Positions 38,407 to 47,335 are shown, numbered from the stretch's first letter. The stretch is 64,000 nucleotides of DNA from Caulobacterales bacterium (GCA_016183935.1 JACPDR010000003.1:1-64000), one strand, 5' to 3'. Translations and numbers: made by a program. The notes: a model not told the origin generated them from the letters alone.

Positions 38407-38430
38407 GGCGCCCGGTTATCGACGGGCGCC
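38407..38430. other. Hairpin in the nhaA leader / divergent intergenic region
   Basis: Perfect 8-bp stem ggcgcccg (38407-38414) and cgggcgcc (38423-38430) with an 8-base loop, about 30-54 bases upstream of the nhaA start in the 228-bp divergent region shared with selO. It is the only obvious structure in this gap; no clear promoter seen. Confidence 0.4.
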
Positions 38431-38604
38431 GGACCGGGTTCGCGCCGCGGATGCGGGCGCCGGCCTGGCCCAGCGGCGCCGCGAACGACGGACGGGCCTG
38501 ATCTCTGCCGGCACACTACCGGGCGCGGCCCCGCCGGTTCAACCCGTGGCGCGATCTGAACCGCCGCGGTTGCCCCGCGCGCCCAAAGACCGCATCTGCC
38601 GTCG

Positions 38605-40020
38605 ATGCCCGAGTCCCCCGCCTACCGTCCCGAACCGCGCTTCTTCGATCTCGGGGAGGACTATGGCGACGCCGTGCGGGCGGCGGACTTTCCGGAGACC
38701 CGCCTGCGTTTTCGCAACGACCGGGCCGCCGCCACCGTCGGGCTGGAGACGCTGACCGACGCGGAATGGATCGCCCATTTCGGCCGGTTCGAGCCCCTGC
38801 CCGGCCAGCCGGGGCCGGTCGCGATGGGCTATCACGGCCACCAGTTCCGCACTTACAACGCCGACCTCGGCGACGGGCGGGGCTTCCTGGCGGCGCAACT
38901 GCGGGCCGATGACGGTCGGCTGCTGGACCTCGGCACCAAAGGCTCGGGACAGACGCCATGGTCGCGGGGCGGCGACGGGCGGCTGACCCTCAAGGGCGGG
39001 GTGCGTGAGGTGCTGGCGGCCGGGATGCTGGAAACGCTGGGCGTGCCGACCAGCCGCGCGTTCAGCCTGATCGAGACCGGCGAGGCGCTGGAGCGGGGCG
39101 ACGAGCCGTCGCCGACGCGGTCGGCCGTGCTGGTCCGGCTGTCGCACAGCCACGTCCGCTTCGGGACCTTCCAGCGCGCCGCCTACATCGGCCGGCCGGA
39201 CATGATCGAGGCGCTCGTCGAGCACGCCCGGGCGCTCTATCACCCGGACGTCGCGGCCGGGGACACCCCCGGCTTCCTGCGCAAGGTGGTCGAGGCCTCG
39301 GCCCGGCTGACCGCCCGCTGGATCGCGGCCGGGTTCGCGCACGGGGTGCTCAACACCGACAATCTGAACGTCACCGGCGAGAGTTTCGACTACGGCCCGT
39401 GGCGCTTCCTGCCGTATTACGAGCCCGGCTTCACGGCGGCCTATTTCGACCAGTTCGGCCTCTACGCCTTCGCCCGCCAGCCCGAGGCTGTGTTCTGGGC
39501 CCTGACCCAGCTGGGCGGGGCGCTGAAGCTGGTGGCCGAGGTCGAGCCGCTGACCGACGCGCTGAACGGCTTCGGCCCGGCCTATATCCGCGAACTGCGG
39601 GCGGCCTTCCTGGCCCGGCTCGGGGTCGCCAGTTTGGGCGAGGCGGCGGACCAGCGGCTGCTGGACACGACGCTGGCGCTGCTACGCGAAGGCGGCGAGG
39701 CGCTGCGCTGGGAGCCGTTGTTCTTCGACTGGTTCGGCGGCTTCGCCTCGTCGGCGCGGGCGCTCGGCGGCCCGCGGGCGAAGCTCTGGCAGGGCGAGGC
39801 CTTCGACGCCTTCCGCTTCGCCCTGTTCGAACACGAACCGGACCGGCCCGAGCGGCTGGAGCATCCGATGTTCGCGGCGCCCGAACCCGAGGAAATGCTG
39901 ATCGACGAGGTCGAGGCGATCTGGGCGGCGATCGACGCCGACGACGACTGGGCGCCGTTCCGCGCCAAGCTGGAGCGGCTGGCCAGCGCTCGCGAAGCCT
40001 GGGGTCTGACCGGCTGCTGA
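38605..40020 (+). CDS. selO: Protein adenylyltransferase SelO (YdiU)
   Basis: Pseudokinase-like enzyme that AMPylates proteins with Ser, Thr or Tyr targets and is linked to oxidative stress. 471 residues. Kinase-like core: DLGTKGSGQTPWSRGGDGRL near residue 110 (the unusual nucleotide-loop), EVLAAGMLETLGVPTSRA, and HGVLNTDNLNVTGESFDYGPW with the family Asn and metal-binding Asp. The protein ends in Cys as its last residue, the position occupied by a redox Cys (or Sec in animals) near the C terminus of other SelO proteins. Confidence 0.95.
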   Translation: MPESPAYRPEPRFFDLGEDYGDAVRAADFPETRLRFRNDRAAATVGLETLTDAEWIAHFGRFEPLPGQPGPVAMGYHGHQFRTYNADLGDGRGFLAAQLRADDGRLLDLGTKGSGQTPWSRGGDGRLTLKGGVREVLAAGMLETLGVPTSRAFSLIETGEALERGDEPSPTRSAVLVRLSHSHVRFGTFQRAAYIGRPDMIEALVEHARALYHPDVAAGDTPGFLRKVVEASARLTARWIAAGFAHGVLNTDNLNVTGESFDYGPWRFLPYYEPGFTAAYFDQFGLYAFARQPEAVFWALTQLGGALKLVAEVEPLTDALNGFGPAYIRELRAAFLARLGVASLGEAADQRLLDTTLALLREGGEALRWEPLFFDWFGGFASSARALGGPRAKLWQGEAFDAFRFALFEHEPDRPERLEHPMFAAPEPEEMLIDEVEAIWAAIDADDDWAPFRAKLERLASAREAWGLTGC

Positions 40021-40321
40021 CAGCAGGCTGTCAGCAGGGTGGCGGTAGTCAGGGAGAAACCGGCGCAGACCGGACGCTCCTCAGAGGACAGCCGTCATGC
40101 CACCCCCGACATGCGTGGGGCGCTCCGCTCTTAAGGCCCCCGAAACGGACGCCGCATTACAGAGATTTATGAATACGGCCACGCTTTGGCCGTTGGGCTC
40201 ATGCAGAAGGCGTTCACGGATGGTTACGGCCTCGCTTCGCGCCCTTGCGAACCTGACCCCGCGATCCGACATCGCAACTGTTGCCAATAGAACGAGCGCC
40301 CCTTCTCCGGCGTCACAGAAA
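40021..40321. other. 301-bp region between selO and the DoxX-like gene
   Basis: No gene, tRNA or strong hairpin is evident. An open frame runs through from 40097 in frame with the DoxX-like gene, but its residues are not protein-like. It presumably carries the promoter of the DoxX-like gene; no convincing promoter motif was identified. Confidence 0.4.
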
Positions 40322-40744
40322 ATGACTTCTCAGGTCCTCACCCCCGCCCGCTCGCGCCTCGCCGCCAGCTATCGCAATCTGACGCTCTGGACGCTGCAGG
40401 GCTGGCTGGCGATGTTCTTCATCGCCGCCGGCTACGCCAAACTGTCCGAGCCGATGACCAATCTGGTCGAGCTGATGAAATGGCCGGCGCTGGTGGCGGA
40501 GAATATGGTGCGCGGTCTCGGCGTGGCCGAGATCGTCCTCGCCGTCCTGATCCTCGCGCCGCTGGTGTCGTGGAAGCACGGCCGTCCGCTGCTGGTGATG
40601 GCCGCCGGCGGCCTGCTGGCGCTGGAGGTGGTCATGCTGGGCCTGCACGCCGCCGGCCTCGAAGGTGGGCTGGCGCTGACCAACCTGGTGCTGATCGCCA
40701 TGACCGCGCCGGTGCTGTGGCACCGCGCGCGGGAAGTCCGCTAG
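40322..40744 (+). CDS. DoxX-like family integral membrane protein
   Basis: 140 residues, four membrane segments: LWTLQGWLAMFFIAAGYAKL, ENMVRGLGVAEIVLAVLILA, HGRPLLVMAAGGLLALEVVM and LALTNLVLIAMTAPVLWHR. The pattern 'GW.AMFF..AGYAKL..P' is typical of DoxX-like proteins. The ATG at 40322 is chosen over the upstream open frame because a normal N terminus begins there. Function unknown; often quinone or redox related. Confidence 0.82.
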   Translation: MTSQVLTPARSRLAASYRNLTLWTLQGWLAMFFIAAGYAKLSEPMTNLVELMKWPALVAENMVRGLGVAEIVLAVLILAPLVSWKHGRPLLVMAAGGLLALEVVMLGLHAAGLEGGLALTNLVLIAMTAPVLWHRAREVR

Positions 40745-40780
40745 CCCACGGGCCACCGCCCCCACCTTTCACCCACCGTC

Positions 40781-40913
40781 GTCATCCTCGGGCTTGACCC
40801 GAGGATCAGGCGTTGGGCCGCGCTGCGTGTCGGGGTGGGCCTCGAGATCGCGCCGCTTTCCCTGGACACGGAGCACCGGACGGTCTGATCCTCGGGTCAA
40901 GCCCGAGGATGAC
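40781..40913. repeat. Pair of inverted dispersed palindromic repeats
   Basis: A 29-bp sequence at 40781-40809 is repeated exactly in inverted orientation at 40885-40913. Each copy is itself a hairpin: atcctcggg (40784-40792) with cccgaggat (40798-40806), and 40888-40896 with 40902-40910. The copies frame about 75 bases. Such atcctcggg(cttga)cccgaggat units are typical of short repetitive extragenic elements in alphaproteobacterial genomes. Lies between the DoxX-like gene and the merR promoter. Confidence 0.75.
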
Positions 40914-40950
40914 GATCGGGATGGGCTTCGCGACCGCCCGCAAACCTTCC

Positions 40951-40968
40951 CTTTACGTGCACGTAAAG
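40951..40968 (+). promoter_or_regulatory. Perfect 18-bp palindromic operator for the MerR regulator
   Basis: ctttacgtgcacgtaaag reads the same on both strands. It ends 19 bp before the merR start. A possible -35 (ctttac, 40951-40956) and -10 (ttatct, 40975-40980) are 18 bases apart, so the palindrome fills the spacer, the classical arrangement for MerR-family control. ACGT-centred palindromes of this type are described for LiuR-like MerR regulators of acyl-CoA catabolism. Confidence 0.7.
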
Positions 40969-40987
40969 ATCGGCTTATCTGGCGGGC

Positions 40988-41473
40988 ATGGCGACCGCCG
41001 ACGATCATCGCACCTATTCGATCCGCCAGCTCTGCCGCGAGTTCGGGGCGACGGCGCGCGCGCTGCGCTTCTATGAGGACAAGGGGCTGCTAACCCCGGC
41101 GCGGAAGGGCCAGACGCGGGTCTATGACGCCCGCGACCGGGCCCGGCTGAAGCTGATCCTGCGGGGACGCCGCATCGGCTTCTCGCTGCAGGAGATCCAG
41201 GAGATGCTGGATCTCTACGACCACGACAATCACAACGCCCACCAGATGGCCGTCGCCCTGCGCCGCCACCGGGCCCAGATCGCCGCGCTGAAGCAGCAGC
41301 GCGAGGACCTCGACGCCGCCATCGAGACGGCCGAGGAAGCCTGCGCCGTGATGGAGCGGAAGCTGGGCGAACATCGCCCCGATCTGCTGCCGGGCGCCGA
41401 GGAATACGCCAACCTGCTCAAGGCGCGCCTCAACCCGGACAACAACCTCCAGCCCTTCAAAGCGAGAGCGTAA
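40988..41473 (+). CDS. MerR family transcriptional regulator (LiuR-like) of acyl-CoA catabolism
   Basis: 161 residues. The winged-helix DNA-binding domain is at about 8-75: YSIRQLCREFGATARALRFYEDKGLLTPARKG, then TRVYDARDRARLKLILRGRRIGFSLQEI. The long dimerisation coiled coil follows (ALRRHRAQIAALKQQREDLD). It lacks the cysteine pattern of metal-sensing members. It is 4 bp upstream of an acyl-CoA dehydrogenase gene, so it most likely controls its own operon through the palindrome at 40951. Ligand (an acyl-CoA) is inferred. Confidence 0.85.
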   Translation: MATADDHRTYSIRQLCREFGATARALRFYEDKGLLTPARKGQTRVYDARDRARLKLILRGRRIGFSLQEIQEMLDLYDHDNHNAHQMAVALRRHRAQIAALKQQREDLDAAIETAEEACAVMERKLGEHRPDLLPGAEEYANLLKARLNPDNNLQPFKARA

Positions 41474-41477
41474 CTCC

Positions 41478-43254
41478 ATGGCCTACAAGGCGCCTGTCCG
41501 CGACCTGACGTTCATCCTGAACGAGGTGCTGGAAATCGACCGCTACGCCAACCAGCCCGGCTTCGCCGACGTCTCGTCGGAGCTGGTCGGCCAGATCCTC
41601 GAGGAAGGCGCCAAATTCGCCGAGGAGGTCATCGCCCCGCTGAACCGGGTCGGAGATCAGGAAGGCTGCAAATGGGATAACGGCAAGGTCACCGGCCCGA
41701 CCGGCTGGAAGGAAGCCTACAAGGCCATGGTCGAGGCCGGCTGGCCCGCCCTGTCGGCCCTGCCCGAGCATGGCGGACAGGGCATGCCCTCGGTCGTGGC
41801 CATGGCCTTCGGCCAGTTCACCGCCGCCGCCAGCGCCGCCTTCTCGATGTATCCGGGCCTGACGGCCGGCGCCTACTGGGGGCTGAACGCCAACGGCAGT
41901 CCCGAGCAGAAGGCCATGTACCTGCCGAAGATGGCGACCGGCGAATGGGGCGGCACCATGAACCTGACCGAGCCGCAGTGCGGCACGGATCTGGGCCTGA
42001 TCCGCACGAAAGCCGTGCCGAACGGCGACGGTAGCTATTCCATCACCGGCCAGAAGATCTGGATCTCGTCGGGCGAGCACGACTTCCATCATCCACCTGG
42101 TGCTGGCCCGGATCGAGGGCGCGCCGGCCGGGATCAAGGGCATCAGCCTGTTCGTGGTGCCCAAGGTCTTCGTCAACGAGGACGGTTCGCTGGGCGAGCG
42201 CAACGCGGGCGCGGGCTGCGCCGGGCTCGAGCACAAGATGGGCATCCACGGCAACGCCACCTGCGTCATGGCCTATGAGAACGCCAAGGGCTGGCTGGTC
42301 GGGACCGAAAACAAGGGCATGGCGGCCATGTTCGTGATGATGAACGAGGCGCGTCTGGGCACCGGCCTGCAGGGCCTGTCGATCGGTTCGGCCGCCTACC
42401 AGGCCGCGGTGGAGTTCGCCAGGGAGCGTCTGCAGGGCCGCAGCCTGACCGGACCGAAGAACCCCGACGGTCCGGCGGACTCCATCATGGTCCACCCCGA
42501 CGTGCGCCGCATGCTGCTCGAGGCCAAGGCCTTCGTCGAGGGCGGCCAGGCCTTCACCCTGTGGACCGCCCTGCAGGCCGACCTGCAGCATTCGAACGAC
42601 GAGGCCGAGGCCCAGAAGGCCAATGACTACATGGGTCTGATCACGCCGGTGCTGAAAGCCTATCTGACCGACAAGGGCTTCCACGTCGCCTCGCTGGCCA
42701 TGCAGGTGCACGGCGGCAGCGGCTACACCGAGCATTTCCCGGCGTCGCAGTATCTGCGCGATGCGCGGATCACCATGATCTACGAGGGGGCCAACGGCAT
42801 CCAGGCGCTGGACCTCGTGGGCCGCAAGCTGCCGGCCAACGGCGGCCGGGCGATCATGACCTGGTTCGCCGAGATCGACGCCTTCACCGCCGAGCACGGC
42901 GGCGACGAGACGGTGAAGCCGTTCATCGACGGCCTGGCCGACGCCAAGAAGAAGCTGCAGGAGGCCACCATGTGGCTGATGCAGAACGGGATGCAGAACC
43001 CCGACAACGCCGGGGCGGCGAGCACCGACTATCTGCACATCTTCGGCCTGACGGCGCTGGCCTATATGTGGTCGCAGATGGCGCTGGCGGCGCAGAAGCA
43101 GATCGACGCCGGTTCGACCGACCCGTTCTACGCCAACAAGATCGCCACCGGGCGGTATTTCGTGGAGCGGATCCTGCCCGACGCGGGCGCCCATCTGGCC
43201 AAGCTCAAGACCGGCGCGGATGTGCTGATGGCGATGCCGGCGGAGGCGTTCTGA
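41478..43254 (+). pseudogene. Acyl-CoA dehydrogenase (about 594-residue type), frameshifted
   Basis: FAD-dependent first step of beta-oxidation, long form with an extra C-terminal domain. The reading frame opens at ATG 41478 and is normal to about 42090 (GGTMNLTEPQCGTDLGLIRT, TGQKIWISSGEHDF). It then runs out of frame and would stop at 42278. The homologous sequence resumes in another frame from about 42090 (IIHLVLARIEGAPAGIKGISL onwards, to 43254). The junction gacttc|catcatccacc lacks 8 bases that a homologue would have between Phe and Ile-Ile-His, so an 8-base deletion explains it; restoring 8 bases gives 594 codons, the expected length. Start 4 bp after merR. Confidence 0.85.
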
Positions 43255-43256
43255 GC

Positions 43257-44352
43257 GTGAACGTCCTCAACGTCCCCGAACCCGCCTTCATGCAGGAAGA
43301 GGAGATCACCCTCTTCTCGGACAGCGTCGGCAAATGGATCGACGAGCATGCCTCGCCCGAGGCGGTGCAGTCGTGGATCGCCAATTCGTCGGTGCCGCGC
43401 GAGCTGTGGAGCCAGGCCGGCGAGGCGGGGCTGCTGGGCCTGTCGATGCCCGAGGCGGACGGCGGCATGGGCGGCGACTACCGGCACGAGGTCGCGCTGA
43501 TGCGCCAGTTGGGCTGGAAGGGCGCGGACCACTTCGGCATCTCGCTGCACAATGCGATCGTCATGCCCTACATCTGGCACTACGGCACCGAGGAGCAGAA
43601 GGCGCGCTGGCTGCCGCGGCTCCAGTCGGGCGAGCTGGTCGGCGCCATCGCCATGACCGAGCCGGGCGCGGGCAGCGACCTGCAGGGCGTCAAGACCACC
43701 GCCATCAAACAGGGCAACGGCTATGTGGTGAACGGGTCCAAGACCTTCATCACCAACGGCCAGCTGGCCAACTTCATCATCGTGGTGGCCAAGACCGATC
43801 CGTCGGAGGGGGCCAAGGGCACGTCGCTGATCGTGGTCGAGACCGACGGGGCCGAGGGCTTCGAGCGCGGCCGGAATCTGCACAAGATCGGCATGGAGGG
43901 GAACGACACCTCCGAGCTGTTCTTCAACGAGGTGAAGGTCCCGGGCGAGAACATCATCGGCGGCGGCGAGGGCCAGGGCTTCATCCAGCTGATGCAGCAG
44001 CTGCCGCAGGAGCGGCTGAACATCGCGGTGCAGGGCGTGGCGGCGGCCGAGCGGGGCCTTCAGGAAACCCTCGCCTACGTCAAGGAGCGCAAGGCCTTCG
44101 GCAAGCGGGTGATCGACTTCCAGAACACCCAGTTCAAACTGGCCGAGGTGAAGACCAAGCTGACGGTGGCGAAGGTGTTCGTCGACCACTGCCTGGGGCT
44201 GCACCTGCAGGGCAGGCTGGACGCCGCGACGGCCTCGATGGCCAAATACTGGGTCACCGACATCCAGGGCGAGGTCATAGGACGCGCGGGTGCAGCGGAT
44301 CTACGGCGGGACGAACGAGATCATGAAGCTGCTGATCGCGCGGACGCTTTAG
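43257..44352 (+). pseudogene. Acyl-CoA dehydrogenase (about 390-residue type), internally deleted and frameshifted
   Basis: Short-form acyl-CoA dehydrogenase with GTG start (43257) behind GGAGG. Normal sequence up to about 44279: AIAMTEPGAGSDLQGVKTTA, GSKTFITNGQLANFIIVVAKT, ERKAFGKRVIDFQNTQFKLAEVKT, MAKYWVTDIQGEV. The following family segment, about 23 codons that hold the Leu-His-Gly-Gly-Tyr-Gly block, is missing. The gene resumes in another frame at 44281 with DARVQRIYGGTNEIMKLLIA and ends at the TAG 44350-44352. Net loss about 70 bases; the product would lack part of the active site. Terminal bases overlap the convergent gene at 44321. Confidence 0.85.
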
Positions 44353-44710
44353 GTCTCATCCGGGAGCGAAACGTTCTCCAAACCCACCTGACCGCGAGGA
44401 CCAGGACTGTCGCCCAGACAATTGCCAACGGAACCCCGATCACCGGCGCGATCGGAATGAAGAAGGTCACCGGCCAGAACCACCCCCAAGTCAGATACCA
44501 GCTCCACGTCAGGACCGGCTCGGCGAATCCGGGAATGCTTTCGCCACAACTGATGAAGACGATCAGCGCGTCCCCGAAGTAGCACCCATCGGGCCAAGGC
44601 CCACGTCTGGGATAAGGCAGGGCGAACTGGGCGAAGGTCCCGAGAGCAACAATCAGCCCTGCCAGAGCCGCCGCAAGGGGACCTGCGTATCGCTCAAGCT
44701 TGCGAAACAT
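44321..44710 (-). CDS. Unknown 129-residue membrane protein
   Basis: Three hydrophobic segments: LAAALAGLIVALGTFAQFAL (about 12-31), LTWSWYLTWGWFWPVTFFI (about 68-86) and VIGVPLAIVWATVLVLAVRW (about 92-111). The middle loop holds two cysteines (DGCYFGDALIVFISCGE). The start ATG 44708-44710 follows ggaggggt. The last 32 bases overlap the broken acyl-CoA dehydrogenase gene on the other strand. Not recognised. Confidence 0.65.
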   Translation of the reverse strand: MFRKLERYAGPLAAALAGLIVALGTFAQFALPYPRRGPWPDGCYFGDALIVFISCGESIPGFAEPVLTWSWYLTWGWFWPVTFFIPIAPVIGVPLAIVWATVLVLAVRWVWRTFRSRMRPKASARSAAS

Positions 44711-44782
44711 GCACCCCTCCCATTGACCCGTCCAACAGTGGCGGAGTCTGGTGCGTTCATCAAATGCCCGCGTGAGCCTTCC

Positions 44783-45502
44783 ATGATCCGCCTCCACGTC
44801 CCCCAGCCCCTGTCCGCCGGCGCGGCGGTCCTGCCGACGCTGGATCAGTCGCGCTACCTGACGCAGGTGATGCGGCTGAAGGCGGGGGATGACCTGCTGG
44901 CGTTCAACGGCGTCGACGGCGAGTGGCGCTGCGTCGTGGCCGAGGTGCTCAAGAAGGGCGTGGTGCTGCGAGCGGAGGAACAGACAAGGCCGCAGACGAC
45001 CGTGCCCGACGTCCACCTGCTGATCGCGGTGGTGAAGAAGGCGGCGCTGGAGTTCGCGGTCGAGAAGGCCACCGAGCTGGGCGCGGCGCGGATCGGGCTG
45101 GTGACGACGCGGCGGACGCAGGGCGACCGGGTGCGGATCGACCGGCTGGAGGCCATCGCGGTCGAGAGCGCCGAACAGACGGGGCGGCTGGACGTGCCGG
45201 CGATCGACCTGCCGGTGAGGCTGGAGGCGGTGCTGGACGGCTGGGACGCCGGGCGGAGGCTGATGTTCTGCGACGAGACGGGCGGGGCGCCGGCGATGCA
45301 GGCGCTGACGGCCGCCGGAGCCGGACCGTGGGCCATCCTGATCGGCCCGGAGGGCGGATTCGCGCCGGAAGAGCGGGAGCGGCTGCGGGCCCTGCCCTTC
45401 ACCACCGCCGTGTCGCTGGGGCCGCGCGTGCTGCGGGCGGATACGGCGGCGACGGCCGGCCTGACGCTGTGGCAGGCGGCGGTGGGGGACTGGGAAAGAT
45501 AG
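44783..45502 (+). CDS. rsmE: 16S rRNA (uracil-1498-N3)-methyltransferase RsmE
   Basis: SPOUT-fold methyltransferase acting on the small subunit. 239 residues. The N-terminal PUA-like domain includes LTQVMRLKAGDDLLAFNGVDGEW. The SPOUT core shows EFAVEKATELGAARIGLVTT with ERAEQ-type VESAEQTGRLDVP, and the knot AILIGPEGGFAPEERERLRAL and SLGPRVLRADTAATAGL. The ATG 44783 is chosen as the canonical start MIRLHVPQPL; the frame open to 44723 is not supported. Followed by gshA in 66 bp. Confidence 0.94.
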   Translation: MIRLHVPQPLSAGAAVLPTLDQSRYLTQVMRLKAGDDLLAFNGVDGEWRCVVAEVLKKGVVLRAEEQTRPQTTVPDVHLLIAVVKKAALEFAVEKATELGAARIGLVTTRRTQGDRVRIDRLEAIAVESAEQTGRLDVPAIDLPVRLEAVLDGWDAGRRLMFCDETGGAPAMQALTAAGAGPWAILIGPEGGFAPEERERLRALPFTTAVSLGPRVLRADTAATAGLTLWQAAVGDWER

Positions 45503-45568
45503 CCGCCCCCTTGAGCGGCGCCGTCCGGTCGCCCATCTAGCCGCGACAAGAGGGGCTTAGAGATACAG

Positions 45569-46930
45569 ATGGCTGACGCCGCGCCGCTTACCCGCGAAGA
45601 CCTGATCGCCGCCATGTCGAAGGGGTCCAAGCCGAAGGACCAGTGGCGCATCGGCGCCGAGCACGAGAAATTCGGCTTCGACAAATCGACCCTGCGCCGC
45701 CCGGCCTACGAGGGACCCAACGGCATCAAGGCCATGCTGGAGGGGCTGACCCGGTTCGGCTGGAGCCAGGTCTACGAAGGCGATCACGTCATCGCCCTGG
45801 AGCGCAAGAACGCCGAGGGCTACGCCGCCTCGATCTCGCTGGAGCCGGGCGGCCAGTTCGAGCTGTCGGGCGCGCCGCTGATGGACGTGCACGAGATCTG
45901 CAACGAGACCGGCCAGCACCTGATGGAGGTCAAGCAGGTCGCCGACCAGCTCAACCTCGGCTTCCTCGGAGCCGGCTTCGATCCGCTGTGGCGGCGCGAG
46001 GACGTGCCGGTGATGCCCAAGGGCCGTTACGACATCATGCGCGCCTACATGCCCAAGCGGGGCTCTCTGGGCCTCGACATGATGCTGCGCACCTGCACCA
46101 TCCAGGCCAACCTCGACTTCGACGGCGAGGCCGACATGGTGGCCAAGTTCCGCACCTCACTGGCGCTGCAACCGATCGCCACCGCCCTGTTCGCCTGTTC
46201 GCCCTTCACCGAGGGCAAGCCGAACGGCTTCCTGTCGGCGCGGGCCAACGTCTGGACCGACACCGATCCGGACCGCACCGGCATGCTCGATTTCGTGTTC
46301 CGCGACGGCTTCGGCTTCGAGGCCTACGCCGACTATGCGCTGGACGTGCCGATGTATTTCGCCAAGCGCGGCGACCGCTACGTCGACCTGTCGGGCCAGT
46401 CGTTCCGGGCCTTCATGGACGGCAAGCTGGACGCCCTGCCCGGCGACCGGGCCACGGCCAAGGACTGGGGCGACCACCTGACCACCCTGTTTCCCGAGGT
46501 GCGGCTGAAGTCCTATCTGGAGATGCGCGGCGCCGACGGCGGGCCGTGGAGCCGCATCTGCGGCCTGCCGGCGCTGTGGGCCGGAATCCTCTATGACGCG
46601 CCGTCGCTGGCCGCGGCCTGGGACCTGGTCAAGGACTGGGACATCGCCGACCACGAGCGGCTGCGCCGCGACGTCACCCGGCTGGGCCTGACGGCCCAAG
46701 TGGCGGGCCGGTCGGTGCGCGAGGTGGCCGTCGACATGGTCGCCATCGCCAAGCAGGGGCTGAAGAACCGCGCCCGCTTCTCAGGCGGCATGGTCGACGA
46801 GCGCGGCTATCTGTCGGAGCTGGAAGACATCGCCGACAGCGGGATCACCCCCGCTGACCGGCTGCTGTCGCTGTATCACGGCGATTGGCAGGGCGACGTC
46901 AGCCGCATCTATCGCGACTTCGCCTACTAG
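45569..46930 (+). CDS. gshA: Glutamate-cysteine ligase GshA (plant-like/alphaproteobacterial type)
   Basis: First step of glutathione synthesis. 453 residues, the length of the alphaproteobacterial and plant GCS2 type. Family landmarks: DQWRIGAEHEKFGFDKSTLR near residue 25, ISLEPGGQFELSGAPLMDVH, PKGRYDIMRAYMPKRGSLGL and RTCTIQANLDFDGEADMVAKF. The start is the ATG 45569 with agagat upstream. The next gene converges, overlapping by 4 bases. gshB is not present in the window. Confidence 0.95.
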   Translation: MADAAPLTREDLIAAMSKGSKPKDQWRIGAEHEKFGFDKSTLRRPAYEGPNGIKAMLEGLTRFGWSQVYEGDHVIALERKNAEGYAASISLEPGGQFELSGAPLMDVHEICNETGQHLMEVKQVADQLNLGFLGAGFDPLWRREDVPVMPKGRYDIMRAYMPKRGSLGLDMMLRTCTIQANLDFDGEADMVAKFRTSLALQPIATALFACSPFTEGKPNGFLSARANVWTDTDPDRTGMLDFVFRDGFGFEAYADYALDVPMYFAKRGDRYVDLSGQSFRAFMDGKLDALPGDRATAKDWGDHLTTLFPEVRLKSYLEMRGADGGPWSRICGLPALWAGILYDAPSLAAAWDLVKDWDIADHERLRRDVTRLGLTAQVAGRSVREVAVDMVAIAKQGLKNRARFSGGMVDERGYLSELEDIADSGITPADRLLSLYHGDWQGDVSRIYRDFAY

Positions 46931-47226
46931 GTTCGCGCCGCCGCGTTGCACTGGGCCAGTTCGGCCTCGGTCAGGGCGATTCCGTCCCGCTCGTAGCGGG
47001 TCACCATGCCGAAGCGGGCGACGAAGCGGCGGCACTCGCGCAGGACGGGCTGCGAGGCGCCGGGACCGCGGGCCACGCACGCGCCCTCGGGGCCGCAGGA
47101 CCATGAGCGGCCGTCCAGCACGAGGCGGCGCGCCTCGCCGGGAGCCGAGAGCGTGGCGGCGGCTTCGGGAGCCGGGGCGGGTTGGGCGACGGCGAGGGTC
47201 GCCGAGATCAGGGTCATGAGAAGCAT
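46927..47226 (-). CDS. Small secreted protein, CC_3452-like family
   Basis: 99 residues. The signal peptide is MLLMTLISATLAVAQ, then a short mature part with the block RRLVLDGRSWSCGPEGACVA and PVLRECRRFVARFGMVTRYE, ending QCNAAART. Three conserved-looking cysteines besides the last. Start ATG 47224-47226 behind GGAGG. It resembles small secreted proteins known from Caulobacter relatives; the family link is from memory of the motif and only moderately certain. Role unknown, likely periplasmic. Confidence 0.6.
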   Translation of the reverse strand: MLLMTLISATLAVAQPAPAPEAAATLSAPGEARRLVLDGRSWSCGPEGACVARGPGASQPVLRECRRFVARFGMVTRYERDGIALTEAELAQCNAAART

Positions 47227-47303
47227 CTGAGCCTCCTGGGCTGGTTTGGGGGGGCTGGTCATGGCGGCCGGTTCGTGCAAAAGTGACCGACCGTGCACAT
47301 ATG

Positions 47304-47321
47304 AGTGACCGCTCGGTCACT
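47304..47321. promoter_or_regulatory. Operator-like palindrome upstream of the TetR gene
   Basis: agtgaccg (47304-47311) and cggtcact (47314-47321) form a perfect 8-bp inverted repeat around ct. A further half site, aagtgaccg, lies at 47281-47289. It lies between the divergent secreted-protein gene and the TetR gene, so it is a candidate autoregulation site. Confidence 0.6.
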
Positions 47322-47335
47322 TCGAGTCAACAAGA

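Noticed and set aside
40813-41093. Frames through the repeat pair before merR
   Set aside because: They read through the palindromic repeats and have no start signal; the repeat explains the open frames.
42972-44582. A single 536-codon frame as one fused acyl-CoA dehydrogenase
   Set aside because: The first 95 codons are a shadow of the preceding gene and the last 75 follow the deletion in the wrong frame; only 43257 to about 44279 is real coding sequence in that frame.
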